From AC-56 sp963798705 (GTDB lineage Bacteria; Actinomycetota; Thermoleophilia; Solirubrobacterales; 70-9), in assembly GCA_963798705.1 (NCBI GenBank), contig CAWCTW010000003.1:62001-126000 (forward strand): DNA of 64,000 nucleotides, in the 5' to 3' direction. Positions 43,403 through 51,157 of this stretch are shown here, in pieces. The stretch's first letter is position 1. Every line of letters begins with the position of its first letter. The translations under genes and the position numbers were made by a program. The notes under the pieces are model-generated. The model was not told the origin of the DNA. It saw nothing but the letters and a program-made list of their open reading frames with translations, and searched no databases.

Positions 43403-43443
43403 GCCAAACAAATAATGCGTCGGCAAGCTGGCGTACTGCTCCT
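43403..43443 (+). repeat. Dispersed repeat copy A, containing the right 26-bp direct repeat
   Basis: ccaaacaaataatg joined to the 26-bp direct repeat at 43418-43443 (identical to 41461-41486). It has the same left half as the repeats at 47850 and 48428. Confidence 0.75.
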
Positions 43444-43525
43444 GCTGACGCATGCAGATTATGCGCAAGGTGGCGGCCGCCTTCCGGGCGGCGGTGAACT
43501 TCCGATAGCTGCGCTTCTCGCTCAA
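43444..43525 (-). pseudogene. IS3-family orfA N-terminal remnant
   Basis: From TTG 43525, with aaggag upstream, the frame reads S-E-K-R-S-Y-R-K-F-T-A-A-R-K, the usual start of an IS3 orfA, then stops resembling a transposase after about 25 codons, where dispersed repeat A begins. Confidence 0.6.
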
Positions 43526-43725
43526 CTGGTTCTCCTTCCAGATTGAGCGGCCATCCTGGGAGCCGCGCCGGACGGCCTCGTCGGGGCTACGCCCTCCTCG
43601 ACCGTCCGGAACTCTCCCTAGGAGAGTGTCAACGCGGGAGCGGGGAGCAGGTCAATCGGCAAAGGGCTTTCTCATGACGATCGTCGCGGATATATGCTCG
43701 GGGCGGTCCTCGGAAGGAGACGCGC

Positions 43726-44022
43726 ATGATCAGCACCGCGTTTGTAGCGCTCGCGGTTGCCACCGGCGTCGTGGTGATCATTGTCGCGCTCGCGGTGTTG
43801 CTCGTGGCTCTGGTCGTGACTTTGTTTATGCGAGGCCCTCAAGGGCGTGGCGCACGGCGGCGTGTCGAGACTCCGAACGATGCGGATGAAGCCGCAGGGC
43901 GAGCCGAACGGCAGCGCGACCGTGACATCCACGACGTGGAAGAAGCGACAGCTCGAGCGCATCGGCAGCACGACCGCGACATCGCCCGGGAGGAGCGAGA
44001 GGACATCGGCCGAGACCGATAA
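43726..44022 (+). CDS. Small single-pass membrane protein with charged tail
   Basis: 98 residues. ATG 43726 has aaggaga 7 nt upstream, a convincing ribosome site. One long hydrophobic helix (4-35) is followed by an Arg/Asp/Glu-rich helix with a heptad-like repeat of R-Q-R-D-R-D-I-H and R-Q-H-D-R-D-I. Topology is probably N-out, C-in, with a coiled or disordered cytosolic tail. No family known. Isolated gene. Confidence 0.65.
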   Translation: MISTAFVALAVATGVVVIIVALAVLLVALVVTLFMRGPQGRGARRRVETPNDADEAAGRAERQRDRDIHDVEEATARAHRQHDRDIAREEREDIGRDR

Positions 44023-44324
44023 ACCGGAAGGCGGGCGCCGTGAGGCGACGCTGGCCGCGCTTGCGTCGTTCACCCTGGTGGCGCCGCTCGGCCTCCCATG
44101 GTGGCTGCCGCGGATTGCCTTGGCGGTGATCGGGACGGTGCGCGCCGGCCTGCGGCATCTCGCCCTCAGGAGGGGGCGCAAGCTGTGGCTGGGACTCACC
44201 GCGCCGACCGCCTCTGGTCCGCCAGTCGCCGGGGCGCGTTGCGACGCGCCGGGCTTGAGTGGCGGGGATGCGCCAGGGCGCACGAGGACCGCGGCTCGCA
44301 CGCGGCGCGAGCCAAGGCTTGCAG
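44023..44324. other. Gap with possible decayed membrane ORF
   Basis: In one + frame, L-A-A-L-A-S-F-T-L-V-A-P-L-G-L-P-W-W-L-P-R-I is hydrophobic but has no start or ribosome site; treated as non-coding. Confidence 0.4.
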
Positions 44325-45215
44325 CTACCTAGCCCTCGTCGGCAGATTGAGCGTCTCGCGCTCGGGGATCCCTTCGCCGAGTTGCCTATGACGCTCGATC
44401 TCGGCGTTGAGCTCGGCGCCGAAGAGAAGCGCCACGTTGGTGAGCCAAAGCCAGGCGACCAGCACGATCGCCCCGGCGAAGGCGCCGTAGACAGCGCCCA
44501 CGTTGGCCACCCGCGAGATGTAGGCGGAGAAGCCAACCGAGGCGGCCAACCAGATGATCACTCCCACGAACGCCCCCGGCGTTACCCATCGAAACGCTCG
44601 CTGCTCCACGTCGGGGGTCACGTAGTAGATCAGCGCGAAGATCAGCATCGTGACCGCGAGCGCTCCCGGCCAGCGACCGACGTTCCAGATCGACGCGGCG
44701 GTGGGACCGAGGCCGATGAAGCCGAAGAGATCGGAGGCGAATCGACCGCCGACGAAGAGCATGATCAGGCTCGCCAGCACTAATCCCATCAGCACGAACG
44801 TGAAGACGACGTCGGTCGATTTGCGCCGCAGGAAGCTGCGGCCGCGACCATCGAGCTCGAAGACCACATTTAGGGCGCGGCGAGCCGCCTCGAGCACACC
44901 GGTCGTGCCGTAGAGGGTGAGCCCGATGCTGATTACGAAGGCCGTCGCGGCCGTTCCCTTGTGCTGGAGGGCTTGGCGCAGGGAGCTGTCAAGGGGCACG
45001 AGGGCCGAGTGGGGGACGACATCGCGCAGGTAGTCGATGATCGCGTTGTAGGTGCTCGGGTACTGTCCCAGTAGCCCGAGCAGGGACAGCCCCAGCAGCG
45101 TGGCTGGAAAGAGCGACATCAACGAGTAGTAGGTCAGAGCAGCCGCGTGATGGGTCATCTGGTCGTCGTAGAACGACACCACGGTCCGCCTGATCACAGC
45201 ACCGGTTGCGCGCAC
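44325..45215 (-). CDS. YihY/virulence factor BrkB family membrane protein
   Basis: 296 residues with six membrane helices and the YihY landmarks: H-H-A-A-A-L-T-Y-Y-S-L-M-S-L-F-P near 22-37, V-I-S-I-G-L-T-L-Y-G-T-T-G near 95-105, and Y-Y-V-T-P-D (about 197) before the last helices. Often misannotated as ribonuclease BN; probably an inner-membrane transporter-like protein of unknown substrate. Start ATG 45215 (codon gtg/atg region before T-G-A-V-I-R). Next upstream on the same strand but separate is the wHTH regulator. Confidence 0.88.
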   Translation of the reverse strand: MRATGAVIRRTVVSFYDDQMTHHAAALTYYSLMSLFPATLLGLSLLGLLGQYPSTYNAIIDYLRDVVPHSALVPLDSSLRQALQHKGTAATAFVISIGLTLYGTTGVLEAARRALNVVFELDGRGRSFLRRKSTDVVFTFVLMGLVLASLIMLFVGGRFASDLFGFIGLGPTAASIWNVGRWPGALAVTMLIFALIYYVTPDVEQRAFRWVTPGAFVGVIIWLAASVGFSAYISRVANVGAVYGAFAGAIVLVAWLWLTNVALLFGAELNAEIERHRQLGEGIPERETLNLPTRAR

Positions 45216-45257
45216 CCGTCATTTGTACCCGCCGACGGATGGGTCGGGCGACCCGGT

Positions 45258-45599
45258 CTAGCTGTTTTTCGCCGCGGCAGCGGTCGAGCCGAGGAGAACC
45301 TTCAGCAGATCGCCCACCTCTCGGCCCCGGACCAGCGGATGACGAAGGGGGACGTCCGACACGACCTGGTAGCGATTTCGCCGACCCTCTCGCTCGCGCA
45401 GCACGTAGCCACCTTCGACGAGCTCGGAGAGGATCCGGTGGGCAGCGCGCTCGGTGATGCCAACCGCGGCGGCGATGTCGCGCAGGCGAATCCCGGGGTC
45501 ATGCGCCACGCAGGTAAGGACGTGGGCGTGGTTGGTCAGGAAGTCCCAGTTGGGGGCCGGGGAATACTCTTGCCGCTGTTTACTTGAAATCAAATTCAT
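45258..45599 (-). CDS. Winged-helix (MarR/ArsR-like) transcriptional regulator
   Basis: 113 residues from ATG 45599. Helix-turn-helix at about 38-62 (I-R-L-R-D-I-A-A-A-V-G-I-T-E-R-A-A-H-R-I-L-S-E-L), followed by the wing G-Y-V-L-R-E-R-E-G-R-R-N-R-Y. It is divergent to the three-gene operon at 45646, with only 46 bp between starts. A perfect 10-bp palindrome, attcatgaat, covers its own start codon (45594-45603). Autoregulation and control of the divergent operon are likely but inferred. Confidence 0.82.
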   Translation of the reverse strand: MNLISSKQRQEYSPAPNWDFLTNHAHVLTCVAHDPGIRLRDIAAAVGITERAAHRILSELVEGGYVLREREGRRNRYQVVSDVPLRHPLVRGREVGDLLKVLLGSTAAAAKNS

Positions 45600-45603
45600 G
45601 AAT
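45594..45603. promoter_or_regulatory. Palindromic operator candidate in divergent promoter
   Basis: attcatgaat is perfectly symmetric; acatgt (45604-45609) follows. Both are AT-rich islands between the divergent starts at 45599 and 45646. Confidence 0.5.
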
Positions 45604-45645
45604 ACATGTTACGTTGTGTTCTACAGCTATCGCAAGGAGCCGATC

Positions 45646-46221
45646 ATGGCTACACCATCCACCGCCGCTCCATCCCCGACACGGATACCGCCCGCACGTT
45701 CATCGATGCCGCCGGCGTCTCCGATCCCGGCGGCATCACCCATCCCCCCAGCGTCGCCACTTCCCAACGCATCCCCGATCCCGGAACGGTCGGACCAGGG
45801 AGCCCCGCTGCCGTTTGCAGGCTACGACCGCCTCAACGTCCGGGAGCTGCAGCGGGAGCTCTCCGATCACACGCAGATCGAGCTCGAGGCGGTGGAGAGC
45901 TACGAGCGCTCTCACAAGGACCGGGAGGCTGTGCTCGACAAGCTGCATTACCTTCGCGGGAGCGAGCCATGCCCCGGCTACGATGCGATGAGCGTCGAGG
46001 AGATCGTCGCCGCGCTCGAGAAGGCGGACCTGGCAACGATCAAGAGGGTGCGCGATTACGAGCGGAAGTTCACGAACCGCCGCCAGGTGGTGGAGGAGGT
46101 CGTCCGCGTCCACCGCGAGCGCCGCGCAACGGAACCCGCGATCGCCGCCCCCGCCTACCAGCCGGCGAGTGCCAGGTCCGGCGCGAGCCGGGGTAGGGCG
46201 CGAAAGGCGAGCGGGCGGTGA
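45646..46221 (+). CDS. Pro-rich N-terminus, duplicated helical domain protein
   Basis: 191 residues. ATG 45646 has aaggag upstream. Residues about 8-50 are low-complexity S-P-I-P/P-A-S-P repeats. Two related helical units follow: Y-D-R-L-N-V-R-E-L with Y-E-R-S-H-K-D-R, and Y-D-A-M-S-V-E-E-I with Y-E-R-K-F-T-N-R, each about 45 residues, an internal duplication. The tail is Arg/Ala-rich. Function unknown. First gene of a probable operon; its stop overlaps the DUF2294 start by 4 bp (gtga). Confidence 0.75.
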   Translation: MATPSTAAPSPTRIPPARSSMPPASPIPAASPIPPASPLPNASPIPERSDQGAPLPFAGYDRLNVRELQRELSDHTQIELEAVESYERSHKDREAVLDKLHYLRGSEPCPGYDAMSVEEIVAALEKADLATIKRVRDYERKFTNRRQVVEEVVRVHRERRATEPAIAAPAYQPASARSGASRGRARKASGR

Positions 46222-46658
46222 CCGAGGCTATGGCCGCGACAGCGCGGCTCCCCAGCGGATTGCCAGCGGAGCTCACCAAGTCGCTGGTCTCGCTATGGAC
46301 CCAATATGCGGGCAAGGAGCCGACCGACGCGCGAACCGAGATCCGGGGCAACGTCGTCACCTGCGTGCTCGTTGACGCCGTTGGCGACTACAACAGGAGC
46401 ATGGGGGCTCAGCAGACCGGGGACACCGTCCGGGGCGTCGGGAAGCTGACTCCGGCGGCCTACAAGAGGGACGCCATCGCGGCGGTGGTGAGACTGACAC
46501 GCCAGCGCGTTGCCTCGTTCGTGAGCAGCCACGACCGGGACACGGACGTCGCCACGGAGGTATTCACCCTGGAGCCATCGTTCAACCGGGGAGCACCCTC
46601 ACTCGCCGACAGGCGAATGGGAGGGGACTTTCGGCTCTTCACAACCCGTCTCGTCTGA
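46218..46658 (+). CDS. DUF2294 domain protein
   Basis: 146 residues from GTG 46218 (ATG 46230 also possible). DUF2294 hallmarks: G-K-E-P-T-D-A-R-T-E-I-R-G-N-V-V-T-C-V-L (about 32-51), then R-D-A-I-A-A-V-V-R-L-T-R-Q-R-V-A-S-F-V-S-S-H-D and A-T-E-V-F-T-L. The biochemical role is unknown; members appear in stress and gas-vesicle-like clusters. Translationally coupled to the preceding gene, and followed 17 bp later by a small coiled-coil protein. Confidence 0.82.
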   Translation: MTEAMAATARLPSGLPAELTKSLVSLWTQYAGKEPTDARTEIRGNVVTCVLVDAVGDYNRSMGAQQTGDTVRGVGKLTPAAYKRDAIAAVVRLTRQRVASFVSSHDRDTDVATEVFTLEPSFNRGAPSLADRRMGGDFRLFTTRLV

Positions 46659-46675
46659 GCGCTGGAGCGACTGCG

Positions 46676-46909
46676 ATGCGAGGAGCGAGCAGAGCCTCAC
46701 ACGCCGGACTCATCGAGCTCGAGGCGGAGGAGCGATATGCCCGTGAGCGTTACCAGCTCTACAAGGCCAGGGCCTACGGCTCGCGACTGACGAGCGCAGG
46801 ACGCTTGCGCGAGCTCGAGCGGAGCTCGAAGCTGGCGAAGAGACGGTTGGATCGGGCACGGGCCGAGCCGGAGCTAGTCACCTCGGCAGACGACGAGCAT
46901 CTGGATTGA
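46676..46909 (+). CDS. Small charged helical protein
   Basis: 77 residues from ATG 46676, with tggag upstream, 17 bp after the DUF2294 stop. Almost entirely helical and charged (E-A-E-E-R-Y-A-R-E-R-Y-Q, L-R-E-L-E-R-S-S-K-L-A-K-R-R-L), so a coiled coil is likely. No family known. Third gene of the operon controlled from the 45600 promoter. Confidence 0.6.
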   Translation: MRGASRASHAGLIELEAEERYARERYQLYKARAYGSRLTSAGRLRELERSSKLAKRRLDRARAEPELVTSADDEHLD

Positions 46910-47146
46910 TGCGGACTCTTGACGTCGCTGTTGCGGGAAGCCTTACGGCCACTAGGAAGGATTAGCGAAACTCGGTCGCCCGCTGGTCATGCGGACGCCA
47001 AGGCAGCTGCCACAGCGTTAACGCAACATCCATCGAGCCGGAGTAGATCTGCCAGCGTCATCGACGGCGCTTTTGAGCCCGCTCGACAGACAAGCCGCGA
47101 AGTAGAATCGATATCTCCTTTCGACGGCGCAGAGAACGCTTAGACG

Positions 47147-47521
47147 ATGCCCGAGCACCCGCAACAGTCCGAATGGAACGTCGCCGACTGGCACGGCAAG
47201 ACGCTCGTCGACCGCAACGGCGAGAAGATCGGGAAGCTCCAAGATGTGTACGTCGACGTGGAGAATGACGAGCCGCAGTTCGGCACCGTCAAGGAGGGCT
47301 TCATCAGCCGCCACCTGACCTTCGTGCCGCTGGGCGGGCTCCAGGTCGGTCCCAACGAGCTGAAGGTGCCCGTCTCGAAAGACCAGGTGAAGAGCGCGCC
47401 CAGCATCGAGCAGCACGGCGAGGAGCTCTCCCAGGCAGACGAGTCCGCCCTCTACCACCATTACGAGCTCAACTACACCCCGCCCCGCACCGAGAGCGGG
47501 CGCCGGCTCGCCCGCCGCTGA
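47147..47521 (+). CDS. PRC-barrel domain protein
   Basis: 124 residues from ATG 47147. The PRC-barrel core (L-V-D-R-N-G-E-K-I-G-K-L-Q-D-V-Y-V-D at about 18-35) includes the signature G-E-K-I-G-K turn, then F-V-P-L-G-G-L and V-P-V-S-K-D-Q-V-K. The C-terminus is a tyrosine/histidine-bearing tail (Y-H-H-Y-E-L-N-Y). Such proteins are common in stress-related actinobacterial loci; partner unknown. A second, more divergent PRC gene is at 4541. Confidence 0.85.
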   Translation: MPEHPQQSEWNVADWHGKTLVDRNGEKIGKLQDVYVDVENDEPQFGTVKEGFISRHLTFVPLGGLQVGPNELKVPVSKDQVKSAPSIEQHGEELSQADESALYHHYELNYTPPRTESGRRLARR

Positions 47522-47849
47522 CGCGTCATCACCAAGCCAGAAGGACCCATCCCGGCACGCACCCGCGTATGACCTGCTGGGGCAGGGGCCCGGGCGCCCC
47601 GGTTCCGGACGCAAGAGCCCTACGCGACCCCGCTGGACGGGTTGCGAGCATCTTCGCCAACGCTGGCTCGCTGTCGCAAGGCGCGAAACGCGAGTGTCTT
47701 CCTCATCTCCCCGCAGATGCTCGCAATGGACGACGGGTGGAAGCGACGGCACCGGCCGAGCCGGCGGCTGCTTCCGCACGAAGCACTGGCGGCTGGGCCC
47801 GGCTTGGGGATCTTAAGCTCGCCTGCCGGGACCTCCGCTTCCGCCAACC
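47522..47849. other. Non-coding gap
   Basis: 328 bp; only shadow frames, no ribosome site, no hairpin noted. Confidence 0.4.
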
Positions 47850-47905
47850 GGAATCGCTTCAAACAAATAATGCAACGTCAAGCCGGCGCAGTGCTCGTAA
47901 TCGCG
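47850..47905 (+). repeat. Dispersed repeat copy B (complete)
   Basis: About 56 bp: ggaatcgcttcaaacaaata, then tgcaacgtcaagccgg, then gcagtgctcgtaatcgcg. Full-length reference copy of the family. Confidence 0.8.
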
Positions 47906-47923
47906 TAAGCCGCGACCGGAGGA

Positions 47924-48325
47924 CTACTCTCCCGGTCGGGCGGCTTCCAGGGCCTGCTCCCAACTAGGGAACAGATCCTGTCGGGCGACCCGGCCGTCTT
48001 TGAACATCGAGAAGACCGAGCCGATCTGCATCGTCATCTGGATGCCCGATCCCTTGGTCCGTCCTGTCAGCTCGTAGAGGGAGACCACCTTGTCCCCGGC
48101 GTCGTGGAGTTCTCGAACATCGATCCCGAAGTCGTCGAAGTTCTCCGTCCACTGCCGGAAGAGTTTCCGCAGGCCCTCGTGTCCGCGGTACTCGGGGTCG
48201 TCGGGCCACTCGGGGATCGAGTAGATGACGACGTCCTCTGTGAAGAACGGGATCACCCCTTCGATCCCCTTCTCAGCGAAGGCGGCGTATCCCCGCCGGA
48301 CAGCCTCGACGTTCTCCTGCGACAT
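47924..48325 (-). CDS. SnoaL-like nuclear transport factor 2 family protein
   Basis: 133 residues from ATG 48325 (M-S-Q-E-N-V-E-A-V-R-R-G-Y). Cone-fold pattern with D-V-V-I-Y-S-I-P-E-W, Y-R-G-H-E-G-L-R-K-L-F-R and a C-terminal R-Q-D-L-F-P-S-W-E-Q-A-L-E-A-A. gagatactgc ends 5 nt before the start, as at 26238. Ligand unknown. Single gene between two dispersed repeats. Confidence 0.85.
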   Translation of the reverse strand: MSQENVEAVRRGYAAFAEKGIEGVIPFFTEDVVIYSIPEWPDDPEYRGHEGLRKLFRQWTENFDDFGIDVRELHDAGDKVVSLYELTGRTKGSGIQMTMQIGSVFSMFKDGRVARQDLFPSWEQALEAARPGE

Positions 48326-48427
48326 CGCTTGCAGTATCTCCGCTCTGACCTAGGGCACCAAAAACACAGGACTGGCGCTCCCGCTTTCGCGCGTGAAGGT
48401 GTAGCGCAGAACTAGTTGCTGCCCACC

Positions 48428-48484
48428 GGAATCGCGTCAAACAAATAATGCACGGGCAAGGCGGTGCAGTGCTCGCTATCGCGC
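48428..48484 (+). repeat. Dispersed repeat copy C (complete)
   Basis: About 57 bp, differing from copy B by about a dozen bases: ggaatcgcgtcaaacaaata, tgcacgggcaaggcgg, gcagtgctcgctatcgcg. Confidence 0.8.
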
Positions 48485-48565
48485 AGAGGAGGACCGCGCT
48501 GCCGAGTCCGCTCCGCGCTGAGCGGAGGCAGACGGCCCTGGAGGATGCAGCAAAGGACGCTGACC

Positions 48566-49165
48566 TCAGCGCTGGACCCGGTAGTGCATGTGGGTGACAC
48601 CGTCCTCCCCCTCGAGGATCCGGGTGCGCTCGAGCTCGATCTGCTCGGGAGCGAGGCCCTCGAACAGACGGCGCCCTTGCCCGAAGAGCACCGGGACGAC
48701 ATGTAGCTCGAGTTCGTCGAGGACGTCAGCGGTCAGCGCGAGCTGCGCGACCGCAGCGCCGTGGACCAATACGTTCCTTGCGCCCGCCGCCTGCTTGGCC
48801 TGGGCCATCGCAGTCTCCACGTCGGGAACGTAGGTGACCAGCGGCCATTGACTGACGTCGATGCCCGGCTCCCGGCGGCTGTAGATGAAGATCGGCACGC
48901 CGTCGTGGTGGTCGCCACCCCAGCCGTCGGCCGGCTCGAAGGTTCCCCGGCCGGCGACGACGGCTCCGGTCGACATGAACTCATCAACGAGCTTCGCGTT
49001 GACACCACCCGAGTGCCTAACCGCATCGAGGTCGACATCCCCGCCCGTCATAAACCATTCGTGCAGGCGGTGCCCGCCGTCGCCGAGGCCGTTATCGGGT
49101 CCCTCATTCGGACCGGCGATGAACCCGTCGAGGGACATGGACATGTAGAGAACCGTTGCGGACAT
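48566..49165 (-). CDS. Dihydrofolate reductase family protein (RibD C-terminal fold)
   Basis: 199 residues from ATG 49165, with gggag upstream. M-S-M-S-L-D-G-F-I-A-G-P (7-18) and G-R-G-T-F-E (about 73-78) are the RibD_C/DHFR-fold marks, with V-H-G-A-A-V-A-Q and V-L-F-G-Q-G-R-R-L-F near the end. Family members are NADPH reductases of unknown substrate. A paralogue lies at 53900. No riboflavin genes are nearby. Confidence 0.87.
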   Translation of the reverse strand: MSATVLYMSMSLDGFIAGPNEGPDNGLGDGGHRLHEWFMTGGDVDLDAVRHSGGVNAKLVDEFMSTGAVVAGRGTFEPADGWGGDHHDGVPIFIYSRREPGIDVSQWPLVTYVPDVETAMAQAKQAAGARNVLVHGAAVAQLALTADVLDELELHVVPVLFGQGRRLFEGLAPEQIELERTRILEGEDGVTHMHYRVQR

Positions 49166-49336
49166 GGCGTCTCCCTTCCTGGACTGTCTGCTCGTCTTAT
49201 TCCTGAGACCGGGCGTCGGGGGAGAGTTAATCGGTCTCAGGCCAGCGCGCTGGCCACCGACTCGTCCTACGCGCCGGAGCGGGGTTCTGTTTCCGCGCCT
49301 GAAACAGAAGCGTCGACCTAGCGACTTCCGCCGATG

Positions 49337-49357
49337 GGAATCGCGCCAAACAAATAA
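49337..49357 (+). repeat. Dispersed repeat copy D, left half
   Basis: ggaatcgcgccaaacaaata continues in the right half at 50405; the IS110-type element lies between. Confidence 0.75.
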
Positions 49358-50403
49358 ATGGCAATGAAGGAGGGCCTCCCGGTGGCAGGCTCACGCCTGT
49401 CATCCGAAACCACCAAGGAGGCCCATTGCCATGTTGCAGGTTGGACTCGACCTTTCCCGCCGCCGGCTCGACTACATCGCCCTCGCCGAGGACGGAACCG
49501 ACGTCGACGTCGGGGCATCACCGCCCGATGTCGACGGCCTGCGCGGCCTCGCCGTCCGCCTTGTCGCTCACGGCGAGCCGATCGCAGCGGTGATCGAATC
49601 GATGACCGGCGCTCGCTTCGTCCACGACACCCTCGAGCTCTGATGGCTCGGAGGTCGAGGTCGCCGACGCCCAGAAGGTCAGGGGCCTGGCGCCCCTGGC
49701 ATGCAAGACCGACCGCATCGACGCCCGGGTCCTGGCCGAGCTACAGCGCCTTTCCCTGGTGCCGGCGATCTGGCTCCCCGACCCGGAGGTTCGCTCAGAG
49801 CGCGAGCGGGCTCGCTTTCGCCTCTTCCTGGTCCGCCAGCGGGTCCGCCTGAAGCAGCGCGTTCACTCGACGCTGATGGCCTGGGGAGGCCGTGCCCGCT
49901 CTCAGACCTCTTCGGCGCCCGCGGCCGCGAGCTGCTTCGGCGCCTCGCGGTCCCCGAGCCGTGGCGCTCGCACGTCGAAACGGCCGTCGCCCTGGTCGAC
50001 GATCTCGACCGCGAGATCACCGCGATCGACGGCTGCCTGCGCACAGTCGCCGCCGAGCATCCCTACGTCTCGCTGCTGGTGACGGTGCCCGGGATCGGCC
50101 CCGTCTTGGGCTATACGATCGCCGCCGAGATCGGTCGGATCGAGCGCTTCGCCTCACCGACCAAGCTCGCCGGCTACACCGGCCTTTGCCCGCTCAGAGA
50201 GCTTCGCTCCCAAAGGCGCCTCCGTCGCATTGGCCGCCTGACGGCCCGCAAATGATTTGCGCCACCGGAGCGAGATTCCCATCTGCCCGATCCTCCAGAC
50301 AGGAGGCGATAGAAAGCTGAGCGCCGCTCGAATCTCCCGATCGACCCGCGGGCCCTGACGTGGCTCCGCGGAACCGCAGTTGACAGCGGGGCCCTCCTTC
50401 ATA
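49358..50403 (+). mobile_element. Degenerate IS110-family element
   Basis: About 1.05 kb lying exactly between the halves of dispersed repeat D. Imperfect subterminal inverted repeats: atgaaggagggcc (49364) and ggccctccttcat (50390-50402). Upstream of the transposase, atggcaatg (49358-49366) pairs with cattgccat (49424-49432), a hairpin covering the start codon. Shorter than typical IS110 elements, so probably internally deleted. Confidence 0.72.
49431..50255 (+). pseudogene. IS110-family transposase, frameshifted
   Basis: The N-terminal frame (49431-49643) reads M-L-Q-V-G-L-D-L-S-R-R-R-L-D-Y, the DEDD RuvC-like start, and stops after D-T-L-E-L. Coding resumes in another frame with V-A-D-A-Q-K-V-R-G-L and K-T-D-R-I-D-A-R-V-L, then shifts again to V-T-V-P-G-I-G-P-V-L-G-Y and K-L-A-G-Y-T-G-L-C-P of the transposase_20 domain. 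The Ser-containing C-terminus is truncated at 50255. At least two frameshifts: not active as read. Confidence 0.82.
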
Positions 50404-50404
50404 G

Positions 50405-50447
50405 AAATGCAACGGCAAGCCGGCGCAGTGCTCGTTGTCGCGCAGAG
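50405..50447 (+). repeat. Dispersed repeat copy D, right half
   Basis: atgcaacggcaagccggcgc, then agtgctcgttgtcgcg, matching the right half of copies B and C. Confidence 0.75.
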
Positions 50448-50695
50448 GGGCAATCGGACGTATGGCTCAAAGAAATCTCAGTTTCCGAACCCGGGAGCAA
50501 CAGCTGTCTGAGCTTGCGGCGCACAGCGGACCCGGGTGGCAATCCTGTTCGCGGCCGGGAGCTGAAAGCGCGGCACGCTGGTCAGGACTCTCGGGGATGC
50601 CGGCATCAGCGCGAGGACTCCGCTTGAGTTCGTTGGTTGCGTGGCGGAGCGGGCGCCGCCAAAGCCGGCGCCCGCTCCGGACGACCCCGGATGGG

Positions 50696-51058
50696 TCAGT
50701 AGCTCGCCGGCACGGGGCGATGGCGTCGTGCCCTGCTGCGACCGAGGCCGAGGAAGACCGCCGCTCCGAGACCGACCAGGGCAAGCATCGCGCCCGCTCC
50801 GATCCCAGCGTCGCCCCAGCTGAAGCCGTCAGTGGCGTTCTGGCTCGGCTGCACGCCGCCCCGCGCGCCAGCTCCCGAGGCGTCGGTGGTGAAGGTGCTC
50901 GTCAGCCCGTGCTGAACCTGAGCCGACTGGACGGCCGCCGACTGGACGGCAGCCGTCTGAGTCGGCGGATCGATCGGCTGCGCCTGGGCCGCGGGGACGA
51001 GGAGCGCCGAGGCGACGATGACCGCCGCGAGAATCATTGAGTTGATCGACCGAGGCAT
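50696..51058 (-). CDS. Small secreted/membrane-anchored protein with C-terminal TM
   Basis: 120 residues from ATG 51058, with aaggag upstream. Signal peptide (hydrophobic 8-22, cleavage after A-Q-A), a Gln/Thr/Val-rich middle with repeated A-A-V-Q-S, then F-S-W-G-D-A-G-I-G-A entering a membrane helix, and a basic tail (R-S-R-A-R-R-H-R). Same plan as the protein at 30681. It starts 100 bp after the LuxR-STAND stop, on the same strand, so probably one operon. Confidence 0.72.
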   Translation of the reverse strand: MPRSINSMILAAVIVASALLVPAAQAQPIDPPTQTAAVQSAAVQSAQVQHGLTSTFTTDASGAGARGGVQPSQNATDGFSWGDAGIGAGAMLALVGLGAAVFLGLGRSRARRHRPVPASY

Positions 51059-51157
51059 TCTGTCTCCTTCGATTGGGGTAGTCCGGTCGCCTCGACCGTA
51101 GAAGCGGGGCAACGCCCCCGCATCGGGAGAGCTCCCCATCTTGGGAGCCCCGACCAC

